Positions 45,453-56,680 of a DNA stretch of 64,000 nt are shown here, one piece after another. Source of the DNA: Piper betle. Its lineage: Eukaryota; Streptophyta; Magnoliopsida; Piperales; Piperaceae. The translations under genes and the position numbers were made by a program. Where the stretch lies: the NCBI GenBank assembly GCA_033002965.1, contig JAURVB010012638.1, positions 1-64,000 of the forward strand, in the 5' to 3' direction. The notes below the pieces were generated by a model that was not told the DNA's origin, searched no databases, and saw nothing but the letters and a program-made list of their open reading frames with translations. Within the stretch, counting starts at the first letter, position 1. Each line of letters opens with the position of its first letter.

Positions 45453-47526
45453 TGTAAAACCTTGATTTTTCTCTTTATGGGTCCTATTATATTTTCGAGG
45501 ACGAAAATTCCCAAGTTAGGGAGATTGTAAAACCCCGAAAAAATAATATTATTAATAATAAGAATTAGGATATTTTATTTAGGCTTTTGTAAATCTGAAG
45601 AATGAACCATAAATATTATTTAATTAAATTAATTCTTGAAAAAATCAATATTATAAATTAATCAATTATGACCTTTAGTATATCGGTACAATGAATGATA
45701 TAATTATGACTAATTATCTTGTTTAAAAATCTTTGACTAGGTCTAGGAAGGTTAGAACATTGGAGAATTATTATTATTATTATTTAGTTAAGACAAGAGA
45801 TTTTAAAGTAGTTGGGTAGCGTCTCTACCCGGGTAAATTCGGGTGTTGAGTGGTTTTCCCATACCCTAGCCGTAATTTTCGTGTTGGGGTGTTTTCCCAT
45901 ACCCTAGCCATCTGCTTCTTATCTTCTTCTCCTCTTCCATACCAGAGCCAACTTCCTCCTTGTTTGGGTATCCTCCTATCTCCCTATTCTTAGTTTCCAT
46001 GCATGCATATTTTGAAATGTATAGATGAATGATAGTTGATAAAAACTGTTGCGGTTTCTATTCCTCTAGGCGTTGTTTTTTATTTTCTCTTGGAGGATTG
46101 TCACTGGTAGTAGCGATGCATGGGATAATGGGCAACGCTGTGGGGGATAGTTTCATGTTTGATATTGTTCCTTCGGTGCTTGTCAAGTTAGGCATCCATA
46201 TCAGTTCGTCGGCCAAGGCTCACGCCGCGCATGCTCAGAGTGCTTGGCTTTGATGGTGTGGGGAGAAGGGAAGCTTTCTCGGCAGTGCTGCTGGCCAGTT
46301 GTCGTGCGCCTTGGTGCAGGACAGTGTCGCCTTGGATAGCTATTGTAAAGGATGAACTTTAGGCTCCTCTCTGGCTGTTTTCATTTTGTTGTTGACGCTT
46401 TGTTGGGATAATCTATATGGTTGTTCAATTGGATTGTTGGGGAAGGTTACAGTTAATGAAGGCATCGTGATCTTGCACTGTTGGTTTTATGTTGATCGTG
46501 ACATCATATATTGTAGTTTTATTCAGCATATTGTGAGTGTTACAACAATTTTATGCCGTGGAATTGTATGGAGTTGGCCATGGAACTAAATGATGAAGCT
46601 ATACCTTTTCTTTGATGGGCTGTCTTGTTGTATGATTTTGTTAAGGATTGTCATACCTATTTTCTTTCTTGGTCACTCTGTCTTTCTTTTATTTTATTTT
46701 TATTTATTTTTCTTCTTTGTGCGTTGATGTTTTGTGGGCTAAATAAAGCAATTTTTAGCGTTTATGAGTAATATAAATTTATTCTTCAATACAATGTTGG
46801 AATAAATTTATGGTTTATATATATATATATAATATAAATTGTTATTATCAATTAACTAATGAATTATATATTAAATTATTTATACAACGGTTATGATAAG
46901 TTTAGATTATTAAATAAATGTTCTTTGTTGATCTAAGTACTTAATACATGAACATGACCCTAATGACTAAATTGATAATCAATGTATGCCTACAAATAAT
47001 CACGATTGGGTTAAATAAATTGGGTAAATCCATCAATAATATAATTACTGTTGTAATAAATTCTTGATAATTAGTTCATGTACTATATTAGCAATATCTT
47101 TGAATTAGGATATTACAATCATTTTAAAGAATTTAATGGAATGACTTGATTAATTGCTAATTAAATATTCATGAATGAATAAAAAGTTAATAAATTATTA
47201 TAGATATACCTAAGCTTTTATTTAATGAATTAAGTATCTAGCACTCACTAAATTACTATGACTAGTAATAGTGATTAAAGATTAAAACTGTAAACCTAAT
47301 CATCAAGATTGTTGGTTAAGTAATTACCGTCTCAAAGGAAAATATACTAATAATAGTAATTAAATTATTCTGAGCAATGGGATTTTGGTTCGGTTCATGG
47401 GCTTAAATTATTCTGAGCTTATAGTATATTTAAAATGATTGAAAATTAATAGAAAATTAATTTACGAGACACTTAGTTTCGTATAGTAATACTTGGCTCG
47501 TGGAATGGAACGGGCGGGTTGATACA
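45453..47526 (+). mobile_element. B2 3' LTR with an internal deletion
   Basis: Starts TGTAAAACCT, has the second LTR-like start (TGTAAAACCCCG) at about 45528, and two 'cccataccctagcc' blocks near 45857-45910. Near 47363 it jumps to the terminal ~160 bp ('ggttcggttcatgggctt' onward), losing about 0.9 kb relative to the 5' LTR. It ends 'cgggcgggttgataca' at 47526. Confidence 0.8.
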
Positions 47527-47760
47527 TCTATAGTCCAATCCTCGTTATAAACATGATCTTAGCCTAGTAGGTATTAGATGTTGGACTAAATTGTAGGATC
47601 TTATACTTAACTTTTTATAAAGTCTAAATATTTAACCGACATACTACTCTCACCCAAGCACACTTAACTTTGGAGTTCTGTAAGATCTGGTGCATTAGTG
47701 CTAGTATGATCGCACCCCATGTAAAATTTTTTTCTTTTTTATTCCATTCTTTTCTATTCA
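47527..47760 (-). mobile_element. Short segment with a 5S rRNA-derived core (Cassandra-like LTR candidate)
   Basis: 234 bp exactly between the B2 LTR end and the B3 LTR end. On the minus strand a T-poor, A-rich leader precedes the 5S-like core, which is followed by ~115 bp of A/T-rich sequence. Size and 5S content resemble LTRs of Cassandra TRIM elements, whose LTRs carry 5S-derived Pol III promoters (established knowledge). Against this, the outer bases are not a clean TG...CA pair and no second LTR, PBS or TSD is visible. A 5S fragment captured at a junction is the alternative. Confidence 0.5.
47642..47718 (-). pseudogene. 5S rRNA-like sequence, first ~77 nt
   Basis: The minus strand reads GGGTGCGATCATACTAGCAC, then TAATGCACC, CAGAACTCC, AGTTAAG.GTGCTTGGG and GAGTAGTA, the order and spacing of nucleotides 1-78 of plant 5S rRNA. 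Most differences from the usual plant sequence are C-to-T or G-to-A. The A-box region is present, but the C-box and the last ~40 nt are absent, so it cannot be a functional 5S gene. Confidence 0.85.
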
Positions 47761-49555
47761 TGTAATGACCCGCCCGTTCAGAGCCACGAGCTAAGTGTTA
47801 CTATATGAAACTAAGTATCTCATAAATTAATTTCCTATTAATTTTAAAGATTTTAAATAAACTCTTGACGTAAAAGTTAATATAATAAGTGGTCGGAATA
47901 ATTTAAGTCCCATGAACGGAACCAAAATCCCACTGTCATGCAAACAATCTCGAGAAAAGAATAGTCTAATAATAGCATCCTCCAGCTGTCCCGACTCTAC
48001 CCATCCTTCCATGCTCATACCTGCGGAGGCAATTCCGCATTAGTGATAAAAACACTAAGTCGTCTAATTACAAGAAACAATTACTATATCCCACAACATC
48101 TGAATTACATCTTTTAGTGATTATGAGCCTATGCTGAGGTCTTCATATGCTAGGAGGGTGGCCGCCCATCCAGCTACAATCCCATGTAGTTACCAATATT
48201 TGCCACAGACTCACCCTCTCGATATCAAAAGCGCATAATGAGCTGTCTTGTACCATTGCACCTTTTCACCCCTTACGGCATGGGGGCAGGTATTTAATCT
48301 TTTAGGGGGTGCTGCCCTATATTGGATTGAGTCAATTCATTGACCTCGATTGTGCTCGGCGCATGGTGGTCGAATATGAACACAAGTCGACCAAGACTCC
48401 CACATAGTAATTTTTTAAGGGTGCTGCCCTGTGTCAAACTGAGCTAATTCTTTGACCCCGGTTGTGCTCGGCGCATGGTGATCGAATGTGGACTCAGGCC
48501 GACCAAGACTCCCTAATCGAAATATATAACATTTCAAGTAATTATTCAAACCTGGTATTGTGATGAGGAACCCACAACTATGACACACGATCCTAAAGCC
48601 TTCCCTTTGTGAATCAAATGTGCTTACAAACTATCCAGAGGATGTTTCATTTAACATTAACAGAACTCTCCTTTATATAGAAGGTTATATGTGGAATTCA
48701 AGAAGTCACTACATTAAATTTTATAAATATATGTGGAATTCAAAAAGTCTTTTGTCTGATAATGTAAAGTCAAAAAGTACTTATTAAGTTAATACGAATG
48801 GATGTTAAATCCTATAAATATTATAAATATTATTATATCGATATGATAAAGGTCAAAATCCATAATTTATAATATTAATTTTTTCAAGAATTAATTTAAT
48901 TAAATAATATTTACGAATAGTCTAAGATTTACAAAACCCTAAATAAAATAACTTAATTATTTTTTTCTGGGTTTTACAATGTCCCCAGCTTGGGAATTTT
49001 CATCCTCAAAAATATAATAAGAAGAAAAATAGAGATTTTACAATCTCCCTAGCTTGGGAATTTTCGTCTTCCAATAAATAATAAGGTCATGAGGAGAAGA
49101 ATTAGTGTTTTTTTTTCTTGATTTAAGCATTGCCACTCATATGCATAGCTAAAGTGGGCACACTATCCCATGAGACGGTTATTGATATTGCACAGGTGTC
49201 CCATGCCACTCATACTACCTAGATAACAACTCTGATTGTAAAGGTGTCCCATATACGCTCATTGATTTAAGTGTTTCGTGCACCTAGGATGACACATGAG
49301 TGGCACACCCATAATTATATACCTTCTAATAGTGAAAATTAATTCTATAAAAGAATGATCAATTCATATATAAAAGAAAATTTTCCCTTGGGACAGTGAA
49401 ATTTTAGACTTTCAACAAGGTAATGATTGATTTGCATGGTTCCGTGGGAAACACAGCTCTGATACCACTTGTAATGAGCCACCCGTTCCGAGCCATGAGC
49501 CAAGTGTTACTATATAAAACTAAGTGTCTCATAAATTAATTTTCTATTAATTTTG
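47761..49555 (-). mobile_element. Element B3: minus-strand B-type element, 5' LTR cut
   Basis: 3' LTR 47761-49042 (starts TGTAATGACCCGCC, ends 'agattttaca'), with a second inner LTR-like boundary ('gggttttaca') at 48978. Internal region 49043-49469 without ORFs. PBS at 49457-49467. 5' LTR from 49470, only ~86 bp before it is cut by F sequence. The 3' LTR is shorter than other B LTRs (1.28 kb). B-type internal blocks are recognisable reversed near 49130-49320. Confidence 0.8.
49457..49467 (-). promoter_or_regulatory. Primer-binding site of B3
   Basis: The minus strand reads TGGTATCAGAG, two bases from the LTR end at 49470. It shows that B3 runs on the minus strand. Confidence 0.9.
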
Positions 49556-49783
49556 GGGGTGTACTCATTCATTCATTTCATCTCAAATAGTCAAGAGGTT
49601 AGGACTCCAAGCATCCCCATGTCCAAGTCCTATAGAGTCACTACTGCAACGGGAGATGGTGAAGTCACAACTTTGGGAGTGTCAAACCTATCCTTAGATA
49701 TACAAGGGAAACCCTATGTGTGGAACTTTATCATGTATGGGGTAAAAAGGTATGATGTACTATTGGGAATGGACTAGTTGTCT
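49556..49783 (+). pseudogene. Element F protease, C-terminal part
   Basis: An open frame of 74 codons covers SYRVTTATGDGEVTTLGVSN and the YDVLLGMD block that closes the Ty3 aspartic protease. The catalytic DSG motif lies upstream and is missing; the sequence before 49556 is B3 LTR. A stop follows GMD, where LSAHQAFLD (protease-RT linker) continues. Confidence 0.8.
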
Positions 49784-51040
49784 GCACACCAAGCTTTTCT
49801 TGATTGTAAAGGGAAGAGAGTGGTGACAAAACCTAGTAATTGTGAGATGGGATCATTCTCCAAGGGTCATTGCATGATCCATCTTCTTGTATTGTGTCGA
49901 TCGTTGAGGCAGTCGAGTTATTTGGTGAGGGTTGTAAAGCCCTTTTGGCTAACTTAGGTGAGTGTAAGTCAAAACCCAAAGAGTTGTCGATGATTCCTAT
50001 GCTGGCAGAATTTCATCCGACCAAGTACTTCACCCCGGGGAGTTCCTCTTCTTTTTGTAAAAAAGAAGGATGGATCACTTCGGCTGTGTATTGACTATCA
50101 CCAACTCAATCAAATGATGGTCAAGAATTGATACCCCTTACTGAGGATTGATGACTTGTTTGATCAGCTAAAAATAGCCAGAGTATTTTTCAAGATAGAC
50201 TTGTTGTCTGGTTATCCCAGTTACGAGTAAAGGAGTCAGACATTTAGAAAACAGCTTTCTAAACACAATATGGACATTATGAGTTTTTGGTCTTGCCTTT
50301 TGGTCTAACAAATGCACCAACGGCCTTCATGTCACTCATGAACATAGTATTTCACGCATACTTGGACAAGTTTATTATCGTGTTTATGGACGACATTCTA
50401 ATCTATTCAAATAATGAAGAAGTGCATGTGAAGCACCTATCCATTACTTTTCAAGTTCTGAGAGAAAATTAACTATTTGCCAAGCTCTCAAAGTGTGGCT
50501 TCTAGTTGAAGGAGGTAAACTTCCTTGGTCATATTATTTCAAAGGCCGGAGTTGCAATGGATCCATCAAAAGTGAAAGCAGTCACTAATTGGCCATAACT
50601 CAAGTCAGTCATCAACATCAGAAGCTTTCTCAGTTTAGTGGGTTACTACAGAAAATTCATTAAAGACTTCTCCTTAGTAGCATCGCTGATGACCAAGCTC
50701 ACAAGGAAGGGAATCAAGTTCGAATGGAGTAGTAAGTGTGTGGAGAGTTTCCTATCTCTGAAGAAGAGTCTAACAACTGCACCAGTCTTGACACTGTCAA
50801 ATGGTAATGAAGGATTCATAGTCTTCAGTGATGCGTCCCTGTTGGGTTTAGGATGTGTCCTTATGCAAGGAGGTAAAGTGGTGACCAATGCCTCTTGTCA
50901 ATTGAAGATTCATGAGCAAAATTATGCAACCCATGACTTGGAACTGGCAGCAGTGGTTTTTGTCTTGAAGATTTGGAGACACTACTTGTATGAACCCAAG
51001 GATGATACACTGAGGTGGAATAGACTTCTGACATTGTAGC
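49784..51040 (+). pseudogene. Element F reverse transcriptase and RNase H, broken
   Basis: Blocks in order: a linker with several stops; RT start near 50030 ([15 protein letters not shown] in a shifted frame); [11 protein letters not shown] near 50150; [15 protein letters not shown] and the palm active site FMDD at 50383-50394; [18 protein letters not shown] near 50520; then [18 protein letters not shown] into RNase H with [20 protein letters not shown] and [16 protein letters not shown] (133-codon frame, 50638-51039). It is nearly the same protein as the A2 fragments. Stops and frameshifts between blocks make it non-functional; after RNase H a deletion leads to the integrase linker. Confidence 0.9.
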
Positions 51041-52380
51041 TGATTCCAATAGTGAGATCAGATTTAGAGGAAGGTTGTGTGTACCCAAGGATGATGCACT
51101 GAGGTGGAATATCTTGGAGGAGGCTCATCGCTCAAAGTTCTCGATACACCCTGGAGTTACAAAAATGTATCAGGATTTAAAGCGAACCTACTAATGGATT
51201 GGGATGAAGAGGGATTTTGTGGATTTTGTCTCCAAGTGTCAGACTTGCCAACAGATCAAATCCCAACATCAACTACCTGGAGGACTATTGCAACCTTTAG
51301 AAATGCCAACTTGGAAATGAGAGCGTGTTACATGTGATTTTATTGCAAAGCTCCCAAGGACTCAAAAGAAGCATGACTCCATATGGGTGGTTGTGGACCA
51401 ACTAACTAAGGTAGCTCACTTCATCCCCACGAAATCAATGAGGACTGCAAAAAACCTGGCAGGATTGTATGTCGACAATATTGTCAAGTTGCATGGGATT
51501 CCAAAGAAGATAGTCTCTGACCGAGATCCCTTATTCACCTCACATTTCTAGGAAGCTTTCGAAAAAGCCATAGGGACCAAAATCAAGCTGAGTACAACAT
51601 ATCATCCCCAAACTGATGGTCAGAGTGAGAGGACTATTCAAACTTTGGAAGATTTGTTGCGAGCTTGCATTCTTGATTGGGGTGGTGACTGGAAGAAACA
51701 CTTAGCCTTGGCTTAATTTACCTACAATAACTCTTACCAATCCAGTATAGGGATGGCACCATTTGAAGCCTTATATGGTAGGCCCTGCAGGTCTCCATCG
51801 TGCTGACTGGAGTCTACCGAAACAGTTATAGTTGGGCCAGAGATGGTGAGGGAAGCAACTGAAAAGGTGAAACTCATTTAGCAAAGGCTTAAGGCCAGCT
51901 CAGGATTGACACAAGAGTTATGCTGATACTCGAAGGAGGGACCTAGAGTTCCAAGGTGGAGTGTTTGTGTACCTAAAGATATCTCCTAGGAAGTGGGTGA
52001 TCAGATTTATAACATCAGGAAGTTTAAGCTAAGATTCATACAACCGTTCCCAATCCTGGATCAAGTTGGAAATTGTGCATATAGACTAGCATTGCCACCA
52101 AGCCTAGTTGGAGTACACAATGTTTTCCATGTGTCAATGCTAAAGAAATATGTGTGAGATGAAGATCATATAATCACCAAGTTTGAAGACTTAGAGCTAC
52201 AATCAAATTTAACCTATGAGGAAGAGCTGATTATGCATCCTGGCAAGAGAAATAAAGACACTTAGGAACAAGGAAATTCCTTTGGTAAAAGCATTGTGGA
52301 AAAATCAGGAGTCAGAGGAAGCTACATGGGAGACTGAACAAGAAATGGCAAGGAAATACCCTAGCCTATTCATGGCATAA
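51041..52380 (+). pseudogene. Element F integrase with chromodomain-like tail, broken
   Basis: Closely follows the A1 integrase: an H2C2-region block (AHRSKFSIHPGV, then SKCQTCQQIK), the catalytic block HDSIWVVVDQLTKVAHFIPT, KIVSDRDPLFTSHF and [12 protein letters not shown] (second Asp and Glu of the DDE triad visible). PFEALYGRPCRSPSC and an ATWETEQEMARKYP tail near 52320-52365 follow. At least five in-frame stops (for example after TSHF and after HLALA) and several frameshifts mark it as dead. Its 3' neighbour is a purine tract and LTR in the expected position. Confidence 0.9.
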
Positions 52381-52477
52381 AATTCTTGTAATTGTAGTAG
52401 CATGCACCAATACTGAAGAAATAATTAATCATGACTGTCTTATTGCCCATTATGATATTTAGAGGACGAAATATTTC

Positions 52478-52491
52478 TAAGTTGGGGAAAT
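52478..52491 (+). promoter_or_regulatory. Polypurine tract of F
   Basis: 'taagttggggaaat' just before TGTAAATATTG, following 'gaggacgaaatatttc', which also precedes the LTR in other copies. Confidence 0.8.
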
Positions 52492-52500
52492 TGTAAATAT

Positions 52501-52502
52501 TG

Positions 52503-52548
<46 letters not shown>

Positions 52549-52575
52549 GTTTGGGAAGGATGGAACGTTGGAGAA

Positions 52576-52611
<36 letters not shown>
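52501..52611. repeat. (AT)n and (TTA)n microsatellites
   Basis: (AT)n at 52501-52545 and (TTA)n at 52576-52611, near the F LTR start. A Leu-run frame overlapping the TTA tract is not credible. Confidence 0.95.
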
Positions 52612-52612
<1 letters not shown>

Positions 52613-53573
52613 TCTATTCTCTACCCGGTTAAATTCTTGTGTTGGGGTGTTTTCCTATACCCTAGCCGTCATTTTCTTGTGGGGGGCATCTTCCTCACCC
52701 TAGCCACCTATTTCTCATCTTCTTCTCCTTTCTCTCCTTTTACTCTCCTCTCTAGGCGGCGTTCATATATCTCGTCTTCGTATCCTATTCGGTATGCTTC
52801 CCTTGTCCTTCTTTTGCTCATTTTATATTTTGCTGTGTTGTTTTCCTGTATGCATGCATTTCATGATCGCCTTGCTAATTCTGCTGCTTCATCAATTCAT
52901 GATTGCCTTGCTATTTTTGTTGCTTCATCAAGGTTCTATGGTATGTAATTGTTTGGTTTAGGATAATTGAGTTGCAGGGTCCCTAGCGTCTTATGATTTT
53001 CATGCATTGGGTTTGTTTTCTTTGGCTCTTTGTCAAGTTAGGCATGTAATTTCAGTTCGTCGGCCAAGGCTCACATCATGCATTCTCACAGCGTATGGCC
53101 GTGACGGTGTGGGTTGTTGTGTGGGAAGAAGGGAAGCTTTCCCGGCAGGCTGCTGGGCAGGCGTCGTGTGCCTTGGTGCAGGACGTTATTGCCACGTTAC
53201 ACCCGGAGTTGACGCGTGCAGTGCCTGTTGCTGCAAGCATCGGCCATGATGTGGTTGTGATTTTGTTTTATCACCCTTACCTTATCACTTTTCCTTGGGT
53301 TGTTAACTGGTTTGTCCAGAAAAGGAGAGATCTGCATCTACCCATTCGAAATATATCCCTCACCTTGGAAGCATTGTTGTTACTGTTAGCCGCATCTCTA
53401 CCATTAGTGATTTCTGGGTTTCATTAGTATTTGATTTTAAAATTTAGCCCATTTTTCATGTAGTATGGATGACCATGAATGCCCTTGCTAGGAATTCCTA
53501 GAATCAACATATGATCAAAGTTTAAATCAGATCCCCGGCATGACTTGTGCTTGAGTCGTAACCTTCTGATGAA

Positions 53574-54433
53574 GGAATCGGCCGATTCCGTGCGTATTTA
53601 AATCGGATCGGCGTCGCGCCGATCCGATTTCGGGCCGACTCGGTCGGCCCCGAATCGGCCCCAGAATCGGCCGAGTTCGGCCGATTCCGACCGATTTAAC
53701 GCGGAATCGGAATCGGCCGATTTAAATCGGAATCGGTTTTTATACGAAATTACCAAAATACCCTAGGTATGATTTTTATTAAATTATTTAAGCATGGGTA
53801 AAATGGTAATTTAGATTTTAAAAACCTAAAATCAAACCCGCTCCCCCACGCCGCCGCCGCTCGTCCGCCCGCCGCCGCCCCGTTTCCGCCCTCCGCCGTG
53901 CGTCCCGACTCCGGGCTCGCCGCCGACCGGGCTGCCGACCTCGCCGCCGACCTCGCAACGTCGCCGCCGACGTGTGGCCGGAGCGAATCGGGCTGTGACG
54001 CACGAATCGCCGCCGACTCGCCGCCGGCTCTTGGCCGCCGCCTGTTCGTCCGACCGGGCTGCCGACATCCTCCGACATCGCCGCCGCGAGACTCGCCGCC
54101 GACCGGGCCGGCGGCGGCGGCGGGGGTAAAGAGTGGCATTCTCGTAATTAAAAGTTGACTCGAGTCTAACTCGAGTCAAAAATAATAATTAATTCTAAAT
54201 AATTTAAAAAATCTTAAAAAATATTTAAAAATATCATAAACTATAATACACAGAATAATATCAAAATAACATCAATATCCAATTTTAATATATTTATATT
54301 ATAAATTGTCAAATTATTATATATGACCGATTAAATTAATTTGGACCGATTCAACTGAACCGATTCTTGGCCGATTCAGACCGATTCCGATTCCGATTCA
54401 CGGGAAAACCGATTCCGATTCCGATTCCGATTT
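53574..54433. repeat. AATCGG-rich insert with inverted-repeat-like ends
   Basis: The left side has many AATCGG/CCGATT hexamers ('ggaatcggccgattccg', 'aatcggaatcgg'). The right side repeats CCGATT as a hexamer run up to 'ccgatttatgcaacc'. Between them are a 300-bp G/C-rich core (53840-54130) and an A/T-rich stretch. Both termini carry the hexamer in opposite orientation, as in some non-autonomous DNA transposons, but I could not find a TSD. An expanded simple repeat captured in the LTR is an alternative. Confidence 0.4.
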
Positions 54434-55114
54434 ATGCAACCATGGTCATAACATGTATGCAGCAAGATTTTGTCATGTTCTTGCTCATGTCTAGAGACCT
54501 TTCATTCTCATGATTTTTACAGAAGAAGCTAGTTGCGGTATTGGTGAGGTTATGTGCGTTACGTGATGTGGCCATTTGTTGGGTATATAAAAAAAGAAAA
54601 CAAATTACTTATATTGATATTAAATGCTGTTAATTAATAAATTAATTATAGTTTTGTAAGTTATGTATTCATGTTATAATTGATTAAAGCAACAAAAATG
54701 GTGTCTTTAATATTTAGGTTATAAATACGCGTAGGTAATCATAGGGTGGTTAAATATGAACTAATTTTCAACTATGATTAGTCAATGTTTGACTAAGTAA
54801 AACACTGTTAATCCATGTATAATATAGTTGATATTATAGTTTATTAAATACCATTAATTAATAAATTAAGTATGACATTTTTGCGTGAGTTATACCTTTG
54901 CCATATTCAAAAATTAATATTATGTAATAGTGAAAATAACACGCCATCAAATATGCTTAAGGTAATAATATGGGTTATTAAACTATAATTAATAAATACC
55001 ATCACATGTGTTGAACCTGAATAGCTTAATGAAAATAAATAAAGTTCAAACCTTTATTTAGTTAAATAATATAAAATAATTTTGTTAGTATTATCTTTGA
55101 TTTAGGATAATACA

Positions 55115-56426
55115 TGTAACACCCCGTTTCGGCTCACCCGTGAACCGACCCGGAAATGTCACCGGCGACCGAACCGTTCGCTAATCTACTGGGTTCGGTT
55201 AAGCCGTCCAGGATCTGCTCTCGGCGTTTTAAGATGGAGATGCAAATATTAAATGCATGAATGAGAACGATTGGGTTCTAACGTGGTCCTACATGCATAC
55301 TAAGATGTACAAGCAAAAACAAGACAAAATAATAAATGAGAAACCAAAAGAAAATATATAATATTTTATGAAAATACGATAACGCATAATAATCTACCAT
55401 GACATTAAATCATTATCTCATTCGTTTTTACCCGAGCCGAGTCTGAACTCCAAGGCTCCCTACTCATTCATATTTATCAGTTCGTTTCATAACAAGCAAT
55501 ACATTCACGCGAACACATCAAAATTATCATTTACATAATAATAACACACCATCATTATACATACGTTACACGCGGCAGGTACATGTGTGCGCGGTTCCGT
55601 GCTGCTCCTCCGCAGTCCCGACAGCTTTCATCGCTCGCATTTCTCACCTACATATATATAGAAAAACCGTCAGTAACGAGTGTTACCGGCCCGGAAAATA
55701 ACTAATATCAATCTGGCACAGGAGAGCAAACTCTCCTGTTGAATGAAAACCATATACTTCCTCAAGAACTCTCATCAGGGCACATACGGGAGCCGTCGCC
55801 CTCGGGTCGACAGCGTCCCCCTATCTTTCACATTCTCATGCCTCGGCCATTTCTCTATTGCTTCTCGCGTCAAATCTCATTCCTTTCCGCCCTCTGCACC
55901 TTCCATATTACTCCTGGCCTTGAGCACGAAGGCCGAGTACTCTCAGGCAGTCGCCTTCAGTACCCTTTGAAACCACAAGTCTAGACATGCGCTGCAATGC
56001 AGTACCCGTGAACCTCCACACTTCTCCGGGTTTGAGGAACTCAAAGGTGGAGTTGTCAGGATCCCTCGGGAATGAAACGGCCCGCACACCATTCCAGAGC
56101 CCACTGTCGACACACACGTGCCCGCTCGCGTAGCACGGTAGTCGGATTTCCCTCATTCAGTCTCTCACAAAAACACGAAAACTATACATATATATAGGTC
56201 TGGGTTGGGATTTATACAATAGGCCCGAAGGCAACGTGAGCTGGATCTGAAGTTCGAAAACAAACTCGAGGGATCTCATCCTCGAGGGTTATTAATCCGG
56301 AAAATCGTTGGCTAAATGGCCCGAGTTAAGTGGGATTCGATAAAACGCCACTTAACTCGTCCTGCACATAATAAATCAAATACACAAGAGAGTAGCGTAA
56401 ATCAGAGAACGAGTCCTAAACGGACC
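55115..56426 (-). mobile_element. C2 outer LTR, left part
   Basis: Reverse complement of 60187-61360 in the inner LTR over ~1.18 kb. Three overlapping frames of 75-82 codons are identical in both copies, so the copies are very similar. The break lies after 'aaacggacc' at 56426. Confidence 0.9.
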
Positions 56427-56441
56427 AACTCTTGGCATATG

Positions 56442-56510
56442 CTCTCGATACCAGTTGTGGTATCAGAGCCAACTCTTCGTATGTTCTCTGATACCAATAG
56501 GATATCAGAG
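56442..56510 (+). promoter_or_regulatory. Primer-binding site of the inner C unit with two hairpins
   Basis: TGGTATCAGAGCC (56458-56470) matches the Met-tRNA site. It is preceded by CTCTCGATACCA (56442-56453), which pairs with it across a 4-base loop. A second inverted pair, CTCTGATACC / GGATATCAGAG, spans 56486-56510. Normally an LTR end would sit directly upstream of the PBS; none is present. Confidence 0.75.
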
Positions 56511-56680
56511 CTAACCCTTGGTTGATTAAGATGGTAGATGCGTTACAGGTTACATGTGTGCCGAAGCTGCTCCAAGCTGTTCCGACAGGTATTTTTCTGT
56601 TTTAATGTTTTTGATTGTAGATTTCCTTACAAATCGGTAATGTGACAGGCGAGTAGACTAGAGCAGGAACTACTAGCAGG

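Larger units (their letters stand above)
33203..47526 (+). mobile_element. Element B2: non-coding LTR retrotransposon carrying three solo LTRs
   Basis: 5' LTR 33203-44452, starting TGTAAAACCC and ending 'ggtagttaca', interrupted by A4 (with C1 inside) and A5. PBS 44455-44467. Internal region 44453-45452. 3' LTR 45453-47526, starting TGTAAAACCT after the purine run 'aagctagggagat'. No matching TSD was found: the left flank is AGTTT (33198-33202), the right is TCTAT (47527-47531). The right end may have been altered by recombination or by the 5S-derived insertion next to it. Confidence 0.8.

Noticed and set aside
33198..47531. A TSD for element B2.
   Set aside because: The left flank is AGTTT and the right is TCTAT; no match, so B2's right border is not proven.
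47642..47718. A functional 5S rRNA gene.
   Set aside because: Only the first ~77 nt are present, with many C-to-T changes, no C-box and no T-run terminator at the right place.
53750..54179. Arg/Ala-rich frames of 86-129 codons near the AATCGG-rich insert.
   Set aside because: Overlapping frames on both strands over (CCG)n-like DNA; no start context or domain.
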